Source: Pseudomonadota bacterium (GTDB taxonomy: Bacteria; Pseudomonadota; Alphaproteobacteria; Acetobacterales; Acetobacteraceae). Taken from it: DNA of 25,610 nt. The stretch's first letter is position 1; the number at the start of each line of letters is the position of its first letter. The notes under the pieces were generated by a model. It ran no database searches, was not told the origin of the DNA, and saw nothing but the letters and a program-made list of their open reading frames with translations. This document shows, in pieces, positions 1-8,300 of this stretch. The position numbers and the translations under genes are program-made. The stretch lies in NCBI GenBank assembly GCA_021841985.1, contig JAKCCP010000006.1:1-25610 (forward strand). The letters are read 5' to 3'.

Positions 1-403
1 CCTCTCCCTCCATTCAGAAAGAGGCAACTCTACAAGTGGCCGGTTTTTGCCCCGCCACGCAGCAGCACTGCGCCGCCGCTACATGGCCTACTTTTCCACC
101 GCCGCGTACAGAAAAGATTTGGAGCAACGCTGCTCCGCTGCCGGTGTGCCGTTCGTACGCTTGCAGCGCGGTGCTCCGCCGCCGACCTTCCCCTTTGCGC
201 GCTTTGGCATCAAATGGACCGCTGGCACGGCCGGACCCAAGGCGTCACGCAGGGCGACCAGGCGATAGTGCATGCCTGCCGTCCCCATTCCCGGCGACGA
301 GGGCGAACATGCGCGCGGCATTTGGAAGAAATTGGGGGGGAGTCGGTCTTCGCGTCGGAATAGAGCAAGGACATCTATTGATCGCTTTCCCTCTATGCGA
401 CGT
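1..403. other. Intergenic or degenerate stretch left of the RM operon, no gene called
   Basis: About 400 bases lie downstream of the metallopeptidase gene. Open frames exist on both strands (for example 47-268 plus and 88-321 minus), but they overlap each other, lack a convincing ribosome-binding site and resemble no family I recognise. GC richness alone can produce such frames. I see no U-tract hairpin that would end the leftward operon. The stretch could hold eroded coding sequence, but nothing identifiable. Confidence 0.4.
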
Positions 404-1120
404 TCACGCCATACGCATCTCGAGTTTCTCCTTCCGCTCGCGCCAATCTGGCATAACGCGATTCAGAATCTCAAAGAACTCTGGTCCATGGTGAGGTATG
501 GCGATGTGGCACAGTTCGTGCGTGATAACATAATCAATCGTATCCATCGGCGCCTCGATCAGCCGGCGATTCAACAACAGGCGGCGTGATGGGGACATCG
601 AACCCCATCGCTGCCTGAAGTGGCGAATGATCAATCCCTTGGGCCGAAAATCATCGGGCGCAGGAAAGCGCAGAAGGTTCAATTCAAGGCGCTCGGCGAA
701 TTTAGCGTGCGCACATTCGCGATACCACGCCTCAACAAGTTCTCGTGTGACATCGGCGCGATCCGGCCTGTGCGTTTGCACCACGATAGACCCGCGCGCG
801 AGTTTCACCGAAGCCTGAATGTGGGGCACCACCTTCAACCGATACTGGCGGCCGAGATAGAGATGCGTTTCGCCTGCCACATATCGGCGATCGGGCGTGC
901 GCGGCAGGAACTGATTGAAGTATCGCTGCTGACGCTGAATCCATGCAGCGCGCTTGCGCACCTTGGCTTCGATCGCCGCGAGCGGCGTGTTCCGCGGCGC
1001 AGCGACCACGACAGAGGCGTCAGGCTCGACAGCGATTTCCAGCGTTCTACGCTCGCGGCGCACGATGGCGAAGGTAATGCGGCTTTCACCATACTGGATG
1101 CTGTGACACTCCGTCTTCAT
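404..1120 (-). CDS. YgjP-like (DUF45 family) zinc metallopeptidase, last gene of the type I RM operon
   Basis: A 238-residue protein of the YgjP/DUF45 metallopeptidase family, related in fold to the SprT/WSS1-type zincin peptidases. The active site is visible as HELCH (His201, Glu202, His205). A further His at about 211, in the HHGPEFF context, is the expected third zinc ligand. The upstream RWGSMSP segment (about 171-177) is also typical of the family. There is no signal peptide, so it should be cytoplasmic. Its ATG overlaps the hsdR stop codon by four bases (ATGA), so it is translationally coupled to hsdR. Proteins of this family are common next to hsdR in type I loci. Their role there is not established; turnover of restriction subunits or of DNA-protein crosslinks is conceivable but speculative. 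Length and motifs look intact. Confidence 0.9.
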   Translation of the reverse strand: MKTECHSIQYGESRITFAIVRRERRTLEIAVEPDASVVVAAPRNTPLAAIEAKVRKRAAWIQRQQRYFNQFLPRTPDRRYVAGETHLYLGRQYRLKVVPHIQASVKLARGSIVVQTHRPDRADVTRELVEAWYRECAHAKFAERLELNLLRFPAPDDFRPKGLIIRHFRQRWGSMSPSRRLLLNRRLIEAPMDTIDYVITHELCHIAIPHHGPEFFEILNRVMPDWRERKEKLEMRMA

Positions 1121-4100
1121 CCTGGAAAGCGCGCCCGCGCGAGGTCCATAATCTTGAGTTCGATATCGTCCATCACCTCGACCGGCAATTCGATGCCGCG
1201 CTCATCGCGAAGTACGTCGAAAAAATAGTCGTCGATGGCATTGCGCATCTTGTTTTGGGCCATGTCGTTCGACCAGACATCAACGATATGGTGGGTTTTT
1301 ATGATGCCGATGATCGCGAGAGCAATCTCGGCAACCTCATCCCCGCCGATTGGCTTACCGTTAGCCTTCGCGAGCGTGCTTTCGAGGATGCCAAAGAATG
1401 CCTGCCCGTCGTCGTTGCCCTTGATAGCGTCGGGCACCGCACGGCCTCGATCCTTGCGCGCAACCTTACCCGCCAGATCGAGCACATTCTTGAGGTAATC
1501 GCGCTCCGAGATCCGCTTGGCCCGATAGTCGCGGATGGTCTCCTCCAGCAGCTCCGAAAAGCTGCGATAAAACGTCGGGTCCTCGTCCATCTTTTCCGTG
1601 ATGGTTCTGCGTGTCGCGCTGGCGATTCGGTCAGCGCGCGACGCTTCGGAGACACCGGTCTCTTCCACGACGGCCTTCAGGGCGTCGGGGTCGTTGATGT
1701 TGACCATCTCGATGATCGTTTCGGCCGGCATGGCGACGACATGGTCGTCGAGCAACTTTTGGATCTTGGGCTCGAATTCCCGGACATCGACTGTCTCCTG
1801 GTAGCGTAGCTGAACCGAGCGCCGCAGTTCCGAAAACTGTTTCCAATCCCGCTTCATGGCCTCGATCTTTGCCTCCGGGAAGACATCGAGCAGCTTTTCT
1901 GATGACAGCGAAATATGCAGGCAGCGGCTAAACGCTTTCAGCAGCTCATAGAAATCGTGTCGGATGGCCTCGTCGGCCAGAAACTGTTCGAATTGCTCCA
2001 TGTCCCTTTTGTTTTTGACGGGCTTAAACAGGTCCCAGAGCTGATCGTGCAACTGCGGCAACTTGCGGATTTCCTCGCGAATATCATGGACCGTGCCGGC
2101 GAGGTCGGCGTCCTCGAAGCCCTCGAACGCGCTGTACGTCGTCAGGGCGGTATCCAGTTCGCCGAGCAAGCCTTCATAGTCGATGATGAAGCCGAACTGC
2201 TTCTCGGTCGCGCCCTCCTCGCAAAGCCGGTTCACGCGGGCGATCGCTTGCAGAAGATTATGCTCGTGCAGCGGCTTGCACAGATAAAGAACGGTGTTCC
2301 GTGGCGCGTCGAAACCAGTGAGCAATTTCGAGACGACGATCAGAATTTCAGGATCGCCCGAGCCTTTGAATGCCTCGATGATCTGCCGGTTATAATCGTC
2401 CTCGGTCTTGTAGCGGCTCATCATCTCCGCCCAGAAGGCGCGCACGAGGTCCTTCGATTCTTTGTCTACCTCTTCGTTGCCCTCGTTGTCATCGGGTGGC
2501 GAGATGATGATTTCGCTGGTGACGTGACCGATCTCGTCGAGCACCTGCTTGAATCGGACCGCGGCGGCCTTGGACGGCGCCACCAGTTGCGCCTTAAGGC
2601 CGGTGCCCTGCCAGTGCCGGCGGAAGTGTTCGGAAATGTCGAACGCCTTGGCCCGGATGGCCTGTTCGGTTTTCGACAGCGCGCCCATGCGTGAATATTT
2701 ACGCTTGAGATCGGCTTTCTGACTGTCGGTAAGGCCTTCGCTGATCTTCTCGAACCACTTGTCGATCACACCGCCATTGACCTGCTGTTCGACCAGCCGC
2801 CCTTCATAGAGTAGCGGCACGATAGCCCAATCGGCGACAGCCTCGTCGATCGCGTATTTGTGGATCAGGCCGCCGAAGGTCGCGAGGGTGTTTTTGTCTT
2901 TCTTCAGCAGCGGTGTTCCGGTGAAGCCGAGATAGCAAGCCTTGGGCAGCAGCCGGCGCATCCGCGTGGCGAACCGGCTGTGGCCGCCATAGCGGCCGGT
3001 TTGCGAGCGATGGCTCTCATCGACCAGGACGAAGAGATTGGCGTCTTCGTCCACGCCCTCGGCGGCTTTGGCGGCGGTATCGAACTTGTTGATGATGGTG
3101 GTGACGAGCGGTGCCCGTTTGCGGATCAGCTCGATCAGATGCGCGCCGCTGGTCGCGCGGATGGGCTCCAGTTCGCAGGATTTGAACGTGCCCTTGATCT
3201 GCTTGTCGAGATCATCGCGGTCGGTGACGATCAGAATGCGCGGGTTGGGTATGGCCTTATCCAGCGCCAGCGAGCGGCCCAGCATCACCATGGTCAGTGA
3301 CTTGCCGGAGCCTTGGGTGTGCCAGATCACGCCGCCCTTGCGCCTTCCGTCCATAGTGAACTGACGAACGCGCTCCACGGCCTTGCGGATGCCGAAGAAC
3401 TGCGGATGGCGCGCGATCTTGCGGGCGCCGCCGTCGAACACGGTGAAGCGGCGGATCAGGTCGAGCAGGCGTTCCGGCCGGCACAGCGCATGAAGGGCGC
3501 GGTCTTGCGCCGTGACGGCGCGCGGACCCTCGGCGGCCAGCGCTTCGAAATGCGCGCGGGCGAAGGCGAAATCGCCCGAGAACACCGCCTCTGCCTCGGC
3601 TGCCGTCAGGCGGCGGTTGGCCAGGGGGGCGATGGTCTCGTCGCGGTCCTCCTCATCCCGCCAGGTCTGCCAGAACTGCCGCGGCGTGCCGACGGTGGCG
3701 TAACGCGCCTCTGCGCGGTTCATGGCCATGAGAAGCTGCGCGAAGTGGAAGAGTTGCGGGATGTTGTCTTCGTTCTGGTAGCCGATCAGTTGGCTGCCGG
3801 CTTTTTTCAGGCTTTCGGTCGGCCGCTTGTTCTCGATCACCAGGAACGGGATGCCGTTCACGAAGCCGACGATATCGCACCGCCTCGTCTGGGTGCTCGC
3901 CGTCCGCTCCACCGACAGTTCGGCCGAGACATGGAAGAGATTGTTCGCGGGTTGCTCCCAATCGATATAGCGGAACGAGTAGGATTTGGCATCGCCCTGG
4001 ATCGTCTTGGTGATGGTCGTGCCGAGCACGAGGCTGTCGTAGATATCCTGGTTCGTCCCGCGCAGGCCCTTTTGGCGGTCCGGCGTTGGTTTCAGCCGGC

Positions 4101-4332
4101 GGATGGCCTCGTGCGCGTCCTCGAGGTCGAAGGGATAGGTTCGGTCGCGATAGGTGAAGGCGTTGATCTTCAAAAGCTGGTCGGCGAGGACGTCGTCGAG
4201 CACCACGTTGCGCAGCCGCCCGCCCCTCAGGCGCAGGGCCTCGGCCTGGGATAGCGGCGTGTATCCCAGCGCCACCAGCATTTGCAGCGCGGGGATCTGG
4301 GACTGATGCTTTTCGGCGGCGTCGAAGGTCAT
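1117..4332 (-). CDS. hsdR: Type I restriction endonuclease subunit R (HsdR)
   Basis: A 1,071-residue HsdR, the motor and nuclease subunit that translocates DNA and cuts it when HsdM/HsdS meet an unmethylated site. The N-terminal nuclease domain shows the PD-(D/E)xK-like arrangement Asp153, then Glu167-Asn-Lys169. A superfamily 2 helicase core follows: Walker A GSGKS near residue 343, DESH (motif II) near 438, and GFTGTP (motif III) shortly after. LLTGFDAP and a QAIARVNR segment mark the second RecA domain. A long helical C-terminal region follows, as usual for binding the methylase. No frameshift or missing motif is seen. The ATG at 4332 is preceded by GGGAG lying in the loop of a small GC hairpin (about 4335-4349), which could limit initiation. 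It lies 142 bases after the DUF3800 gene, the only real gap in the operon, and overlaps the metallopeptidase start. Confidence 0.96.
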   Translation of the reverse strand: MTFDAAEKHQSQIPALQMLVALGYTPLSQAEALRLRGGRLRNVVLDDVLADQLLKINAFTYRDRTYPFDLEDAHEAIRRLKPTPDRQKGLRGTNQDIYDSLVLGTTITKTIQGDAKSYSFRYIDWEQPANNLFHVSAELSVERTASTQTRRCDIVGFVNGIPFLVIENKRPTESLKKAGSQLIGYQNEDNIPQLFHFAQLLMAMNRAEARYATVGTPRQFWQTWRDEEDRDETIAPLANRRLTAAEAEAVFSGDFAFARAHFEALAAEGPRAVTAQDRALHALCRPERLLDLIRRFTVFDGGARKIARHPQFFGIRKAVERVRQFTMDGRRKGGVIWHTQGSGKSLTMVMLGRSLALDKAIPNPRILIVTDRDDLDKQIKGTFKSCELEPIRATSGAHLIELIRKRAPLVTTIINKFDTAAKAAEGVDEDANLFVLVDESHRSQTGRYGGHSRFATRMRRLLPKACYLGFTGTPLLKKDKNTLATFGGLIHKYAIDEAVADWAIVPLLYEGRLVEQQVNGGVIDKWFEKISEGLTDSQKADLKRKYSRMGALSKTEQAIRAKAFDISEHFRRHWQGTGLKAQLVAPSKAAAVRFKQVLDEIGHVTSEIIISPPDDNEGNEEVDKESKDLVRAFWAEMMSRYKTEDDYNRQIIEAFKGSGDPEILIVVSKLLTGFDAPRNTVLYLCKPLHEHNLLQAIARVNRLCEEGATEKQFGFIIDYEGLLGELDTALTTYSAFEGFEDADLAGTVHDIREEIRKLPQLHDQLWDLFKPVKNKRDMEQFEQFLADEAIRHDFYELLKAFSRCLHISLSSEKLLDVFPEAKIEAMKRDWKQFSELRRSVQLRYQETVDVREFEPKIQKLLDDHVVAMPAETIIEMVNINDPDALKAVVEETGVSEASRADRIASATRRTITEKMDEDPTFYRSFSELLEETIRDYRAKRISERDYLKNVLDLAGKVARKDRGRAVPDAIKGNDDGQAFFGILESTLAKANGKPIGGDEVAEIALAIIGIIKTHHIVDVWSNDMAQNKMRNAIDDYFFDVLRDERGIELPVEVMDDIELKIMDLARARFPG

Positions 4333-4424
4333 GCGGCGGGCTCCCGCCCCCGGGGGAACTTGCGGGAAAGGGATTTTGGGGCCATATCATCGCCAAAGGA
4401 TTGGGAATTCCCTGGTCGACAAAC

Positions 4425-4458
4425 GGGCTCTGGAGCTTCCGGGGCCCTTTTGTTTTTT
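4425..4458 (+). terminator. Terminator-like hairpin with T-tract, oriented against the RM operon
   Basis: On the plus strand bases 4425-4447 fold into a 10-bp stem (two G-T pairs) with a 3-base loop, followed at once by TTTTGTTTTTT. This has the form of a Rho-independent terminator for rightward transcription. The surrounding genes run leftward. In their transcript the hairpin still forms but the run of A's precedes it, so it should not terminate efficiently. It sits in the 142-base gap between the DUF3800 gene and hsdR and would stop antisense transcription coming out of hsdR. Confidence 0.5.
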
Positions 4459-4474
4459 CGCGTTTGCCAGGGGC

Positions 4475-5206
4475 TTAAGGGAAGCATTTGATCTCCTTGA
4501 GCTTCGGGCGGATGATGTCGAAGGCCCGGTTCTGCTGGCCAGGGCGGAGTTGCGACAGGGCGATTGGCCGGGCGGTAAGGTCCGCAAGCTGCAAGCCAGA
4601 GGCGTTGGCCGCCTTGGGCATTAAGACCGGCTGGAAATCGAACTGGCTGAAGTTGTGACGCTTATTGCCCCAGCGGCCGCAATTCCCGGCGATCCGGCGG
4701 AACTCGAGCTCAAGCGCCGAATCCTCCCTTTTTCCCCGACTCTCGAAGATCACGTGCACGGTCTTGTCGTGCTGGTTTTCGGCGGTGAGCATTCCGTGCA
4801 GCCGTTCCATGCAGAACAGGAGTGCGATTTCGTACGGGTTCCAGGGATTGGTGTATTTGGTCCGCAGTCTTCGTTTATCGATCACCGAGGCGAAGATGGT
4901 CATCGGCGCGGCTTCGATTAGGGCGTTCAAGCCGTTATAGAACCGTTCCCGCAAGGCGCGGTCGGTCATCAGGATGGCGAAGGGGCCCTGGCTCTTGCGG
5001 ATTTCGTGTTCGTGGAGAATGACGGCATCATGGCCCCAGATGCCGAATTTGAAATTCTTCACCGCGGGCACGACCTGGCCCGCATAGTCGCTTTTGCGCA
5101 TCACGCAGAAGGTCAGCGCGAAGACCGGGTAGCTCCGGTCGATGATGACAAGGCCGTGGTCGCCGCTCTCGTCGGCGTAGACGATGAAATCCGAGAAGTC
5201 AGGCAT
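4475..5206 (-). CDS. DUF3800 domain protein within the RM operon
   Basis: A 243-residue member of the DUF3800 family, which is predicted to have an RNase H-like fold and often occurs in mobile and defence loci. The conserved acidic positions are visible: ADESGDHG at residues 11-18, FASVID in the middle, VIFESRGKRED, and the C-terminal LQLADLTA. These are consistent with a metal-dependent nuclease site, but the biochemical activity of the family is unproven. I chose the ATG at 5206 (MPDFSDF) because the family motif begins within a dozen residues and the overlap with hsdS is then only eight bases. The ATG at 5236 would add ten residues that do not look conserved. The position between hsdS and hsdR suggests an accessory role in the restriction system. 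Confidence 0.85.
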   Translation of the reverse strand: MPDFSDFIVYADESGDHGLVIIDRSYPVFALTFCVMRKSDYAGQVVPAVKNFKFGIWGHDAVILHEHEIRKSQGPFAILMTDRALRERFYNGLNALIEAAPMTIFASVIDKRRLRTKYTNPWNPYEIALLFCMERLHGMLTAENQHDKTVHVIFESRGKREDSALELEFRRIAGNCGRWGNKRHNFSQFDFQPVLMPKAANASGLQLADLTARPIALSQLRPGQQNRAFDIIRPKLKEIKCFP

Positions 5207-6422
5207 CGGATTTGTCCACCCGCACCCGCCATTCACCCGTCAGCAGCTTCTGCGTCAGGCCGCGCTTCTGGCGGGTGAGGGCTTCGAGTTCGGTGCCTAG
5301 AAGACCAATCTCTTGTTTCGCGGCCGTGAGGGCCGATGCGATCGCTTGTTGTTCCGCCATAGGGGGAACCGGCACTTTGCAGCCGAAGAAATCCTCCGGG
5401 TTCAGGTTCAGGAGGCCGTCGTTTCTGACACCGGAATTGATCAGGCGTGACAGCTGGTGGTTCAGGGCGCCGGTGGCGAAGAGGTGCGCAAAGAACTCGT
5501 GGTTCAAGGCCGCGTTGAGCGCAAAACAGAAGTAAACGAAGGGAACAAGCGCAGTCGGACGGTCCAGCGGGAAGATGCAGCCATAAGGCGCGGTGAGGGA
5601 ATTGCCCTTGTTGTAAGCAAACTCTCCTTCATGCAGCAGGATGTAGCGATCAACGCTACGGCCCGCCATGTCGCGGCTAAACTTGTCGGATTGCAGACGA
5701 AAGCCGGACTTAGCCGAGATCGTCATCACGGGGTGATCGCCGCCGCTATTCTCGCGACGCACACGAGTCGAGATGGCTGACAGCGGCCGCTGCTTCCACC
5801 TGCCACGGAAAGCTCGGCCAATACCGAATAGCTTTTGCGTCAGCCCCGTCAACTGATCGCGCTTCGCCGCCCGCAGCGCCTCCAGCTTTTCGATGGCCTC
5901 GTCCCAAGTGCGCAAGATTTCGGCGATCTTGCGCTGTTCTGGGAGTGGGGGGAGAGGAATTTTAATTGATCCGAGGGCATTGGCATTGAGCCCCGGCATT
6001 GTTCCACCGTGTGCGCGACGCTCCAACAGCCTTCGGATCTCCGCCGACTCAAGAAATGTAATTACAAACGATGGATCCGCAATAGACCTATCGAGGGCAA
6101 TCCGCATTAACCGTGGATTTATAATACCCGGCTCCGCTCCAGAAGGTACAAGAAAAACATTGCCGACAGTGCCCATCATAGTTATAAGAATATCTCCAGG
6201 CTCAACGGAACAACTTTTAAGTTCATCAAACATTTGTTTTGAAATATAATACCGTTCAGCATTTACATTTTTACTGACGACTTCTTGCTGGCCGTATAAT
6301 TTAAAGCCAGAAAAGACATAGCTGTCTTTCGTGACCGCAGATCCGAATGGCCCAGCCTTCAACACTGGTCGCGATTTGCCACCGAGCTCGTCGAGGCGGT
6401 GCCATGTCCAAGCACTATTCAC
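5199..6422 (-). CDS. hsdS: Type I restriction specificity subunit S (HsdS), two TRDs
   Basis: A 407-residue HsdS, which sets the DNA target of the methylase and endonuclease complexes. It has the usual repeat plan: target-recognition domain 1 (about 1-155), a conserved helical linker beginning PLPPLPEQRKIAEIL, then TRD2 (about 205-360), and a second conserved helix starting VPPMAEQQAIASAL and ending LTQKLLTGEWRV. TRD2 ends in a segment related to the TRD1 end, as expected from the internal duplication of the family. The ATG at 6422 overlaps the preceding small gene by four bases (ATGA). DNA encoding the first part of TRD1 (roughly 6050-6350) is strikingly AT-rich. I count about one third G+C in 6181-6300, against nearly 80% in 6481-6540. 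This fits recent exchange of the recognition domain. Confidence 0.94.
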   Translation of the reverse strand: MNSAWTWHRLDELGGKSRPVLKAGPFGSAVTKDSYVFSGFKLYGQQEVVSKNVNAERYYISKQMFDELKSCSVEPGDILITMMGTVGNVFLVPSGAEPGIINPRLMRIALDRSIADPSFVITFLESAEIRRLLERRAHGGTMPGLNANALGSIKIPLPPLPEQRKIAEILRTWDEAIEKLEALRAAKRDQLTGLTQKLFGIGRAFRGRWKQRPLSAISTRVRRENSGGDHPVMTISAKSGFRLQSDKFSRDMAGRSVDRYILLHEGEFAYNKGNSLTAPYGCIFPLDRPTALVPFVYFCFALNAALNHEFFAHLFATGALNHQLSRLINSGVRNDGLLNLNPEDFFGCKVPVPPMAEQQAIASALTAAKQEIGLLGTELEALTRQKRGLTQKLLTGEWRVRVDKSDA

Positions 6423-6790
6423 ACCTTTCCCCCCGTCTTCCGCCCGTTGGCGGCCTTCTCCACCTCCTCGAGTTGGGGAATGTCCGCGTCATCCGCCGCC
6501 AGCGCCTCGGCCGCGCGCCGGTTGGCGTCGAGCGCCTCGAACCGCTCGGCGGCCAGCTTCGGCGCCACATCCATCCGCCGCCGCCCGGCAGGGGTCAGCA
6601 CGTCGCGTTCGTTGAAGAACAGCAAGGCATCGAGATTGTCGGCCCCTTCCGCGCGGGAGGCCGGGCGGGGGCGAAGGGCGTCAGGTGTCACGGAATCCAT
6701 GACAGCCGAGCCGGCCGGATACGCACCGCCCATGCGAACCATCCGGAAATCCCGGAGGGTTGCCGGCGCGTGATGCTCGCCCTCAGACAT
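6419..6790 (-). CDS. Small protein resembling the C-terminus of RhuM-family proteins, between hsdM and hsdS
   Basis: A 123-residue ORF tightly packed in the operon: its ATG at 6790 overlaps the hsdM stop by eight bases, and its stop overlaps the hsdS start by four. Residues from about 50 on (NLDALLFFNERDVLTPAG, then a helical KLAAERFEALDANRRA) resemble the C-terminal end of RhuM-family proteins. Those are usually about 330-350 residues long and often sit between hsdM and hsdS in type I loci. The large N-terminal RhuM part is absent, and the first 45 residues match nothing I recognise. It could be a truncated relic kept in frame because it couples hsdM to hsdS translation, or a functional short form. 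The family assignment rests on a short motif recalled from the family and is moderately sure. Confidence 0.6.
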   Translation of the reverse strand: MSEGEHHAPATLRDFRMVRMGGAYPAGSAVMDSVTPDALRPRPASRAEGADNLDALLFFNERDVLTPAGRRRMDVAPKLAAERFEALDANRRAAEALAADDADIPQLEEVEKAANGRKTGGKV

Positions 6791-8300
6791 CGACGCCCAG
6801 CTCCTTCAGGTATCCGGCCATGCGCCCGCGCACCTCGGCCAATTCGGCCTCGATCGCGTTGATCTGCTTCTGCAGGGCGGCGACGTCGATCTCCGCCTCC
6901 GGCTCGAACGTGTCCACGTAGCGGGGGATGTTGAGATTGAAATCGTTTTCGGCGATCTCCGCGGGGCTCGCGCGGTGCGAATATTTTTCCACCTCCGCCC
7001 GCGTCGCATAGGTTTCCAGCACGCGGGCGATGTGCGCCTCGTCCATCACGTTCTGGGTCTTGCCGGGCGAAAAATCCTTGCTGGCGTCGATGAACAGGAC
7101 GTCGCGGCGGGATTCGTTCGCGCCGCCCTGCTCGCGGGAGCGGTCGAAAATCAGGATGGCGACCGGGATGCCCGTGGTGGTGAACAGGTTGGCGGGCAGG
7201 CCCACCACCGCGTCGAGCAGGTTTTCCTCGATCAACGCCTGCCGGATGCGCCCCTCGGACCCGCCCCGGAACAGCACGCCATGCGGCACGATGACAGCCA
7301 CCCGGCCGCTCTGGCGCTTGGCGATCTCGACCATGTGGGTGATGAAACCGTAATCGCCCTTGGATTTGGGCGGGATGCCGCGCCAGAAGCGCTTGAACGG
7401 ATCGGACTCGGCGCCTTCCGCCCCCCATTTGTCGAGACTGAAAGGCGGATTGGCGACCACCACGTCGAACTTCATCAGATGGTCGCCCTCGACCAGGGCG
7501 GGGCTGTTGAGCGTGTCGCACCATTCAATGCGCGCGGCGTCCTTGGCGTGGAGAAACATGTTCATCCGCGCCAGCGCCCAGGTGGCGCCGTTCACTTCCT
7601 GGCCATAGAGGGCGAAGTTGTCCGAGCCCACCTCCTCGGCGGCGCGGATCAGCAGCGAGCCGGAGCCACAGGCCGGATCGCAAATCGTGTCCCCGGGCTT
7701 CGGCGCCGCCAGTTTCGCGAGCAAGCGGGAGACGGCGGAGGGGGTGTAGAACTCGCCCGCCTTCTTGCCGGCGTCGGAGGCGAAACGGGAGATCAGATAG
7801 ATGTAGCACTCGCCGATGATGTCCTCGGTGACACGGCTGGGGCGCAGGTCCAGGGCGGGCTTGGCGAAGTCCTCCAGCAGGTTCTTGAGGCGGCGGTTGC
7901 GATCCTTGACGCGGCCGAGATTGGCTTCGGAGTTGAAGTCGATGTTGCGGAACACCCCTTCGAGCTTGGCGCGGTTGGTGTCCTCGATCCGCTCCAGCGC
8001 CATGTTGATGCGCTCGCCGATATCGGCCTCGTTCCGCGCTTCATAGAGGTCATAGAAGCTGGCGCCTGCAGGCAGGACGAAGCGCTCCCGCTCGAGCCGA
8101 CGCCGGATGCGCGCCTCGTCGCCGCCAAATTGCTTGCGGTAGGATTCGAGGTGGTCGTTCCAGTGGTCGGAAATGTATTTCAGGAACAACATCACCAGGA
8201 TGTAGTCCTTGTACTGCCCGGCATCGACGACGCCGCGGAAAGTGTCGCAGGCGGCCCAGGCCGTCTGGTTGACCTGTTGCTGGGTGAGCTGATCATTCAT
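6783..8300 (-). CDS. hsdM: Type I restriction-modification DNA methyltransferase subunit M (HsdM)
   Basis: A 505-residue N6-adenine DNA methyltransferase that works with HsdS for modification and with HsdS plus HsdR for restriction. The N-terminal HsdM helical domain (about 1-140) is followed by the Rossmann-type methylase. SAM-binding motif I is DPACGSGSLL near residue 207, and catalytic motif IV is NPPF near 286. The frame stays open another 92 codons upstream to 8576, but that part is low-complexity Arg/Pro-rich shadow sequence of the preceding gene. I chose the ATG at 8300, which starts MNDQLTQQQVNQTAW, a usual HsdM beginning, and overlaps the previous stop by four bases (ATGA). No lesion is seen. 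Confidence 0.95.
   Translation of the reverse strand: MNDQLTQQQVNQTAWAACDTFRGVVDAGQYKDYILVMLFLKYISDHWNDHLESYRKQFGGDEARIRRRLERERFVLPAGASFYDLYEARNEADIGERINMALERIEDTNRAKLEGVFRNIDFNSEANLGRVKDRNRRLKNLLEDFAKPALDLRPSRVTEDIIGECYIYLISRFASDAGKKAGEFYTPSAVSRLLAKLAAPKPGDTICDPACGSGSLLIRAAEEVGSDNFALYGQEVNGATWALARMNMFLHAKDAARIEWCDTLNSPALVEGDHLMKFDVVVANPPFSLDKWGAEGAESDPFKRFWRGIPPKSKGDYGFITHMVEIAKRQSGRVAVIVPHGVLFRGGSEGRIRQALIEENLLDAVVGLPANLFTTTGIPVAILIFDRSREQGGANESRRDVLFIDASKDFSPGKTQNVMDEAHIARVLETYATRAEVEKYSHRASPAEIAENDFNLNIPRYVDTFEPEAEIDVAALQKQINAIEAELAEVRGRMAGYLKELGVDV

Noticed and set aside
1..60. Left-end sequence as a direct repeat of the tRNA-Ser 3' end (attL)
   Set aside because: Only a short CCTCC-type resemblance is visible. 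The 3' part of the tRNA, including the T arm, is not repeated there.
36..494. Plus-strand open frames at the left end (36-494, 47-268)
   Set aside because: The longer one runs into the metallopeptidase gene on the opposite strand. Composition is low-complexity, with no family resemblance and no start signal.
3313..4254. 313-codon plus-strand open frame opposite hsdR
   Set aside because: A shadow frame of hsdR with no ribosome-binding site or recognisable domain.
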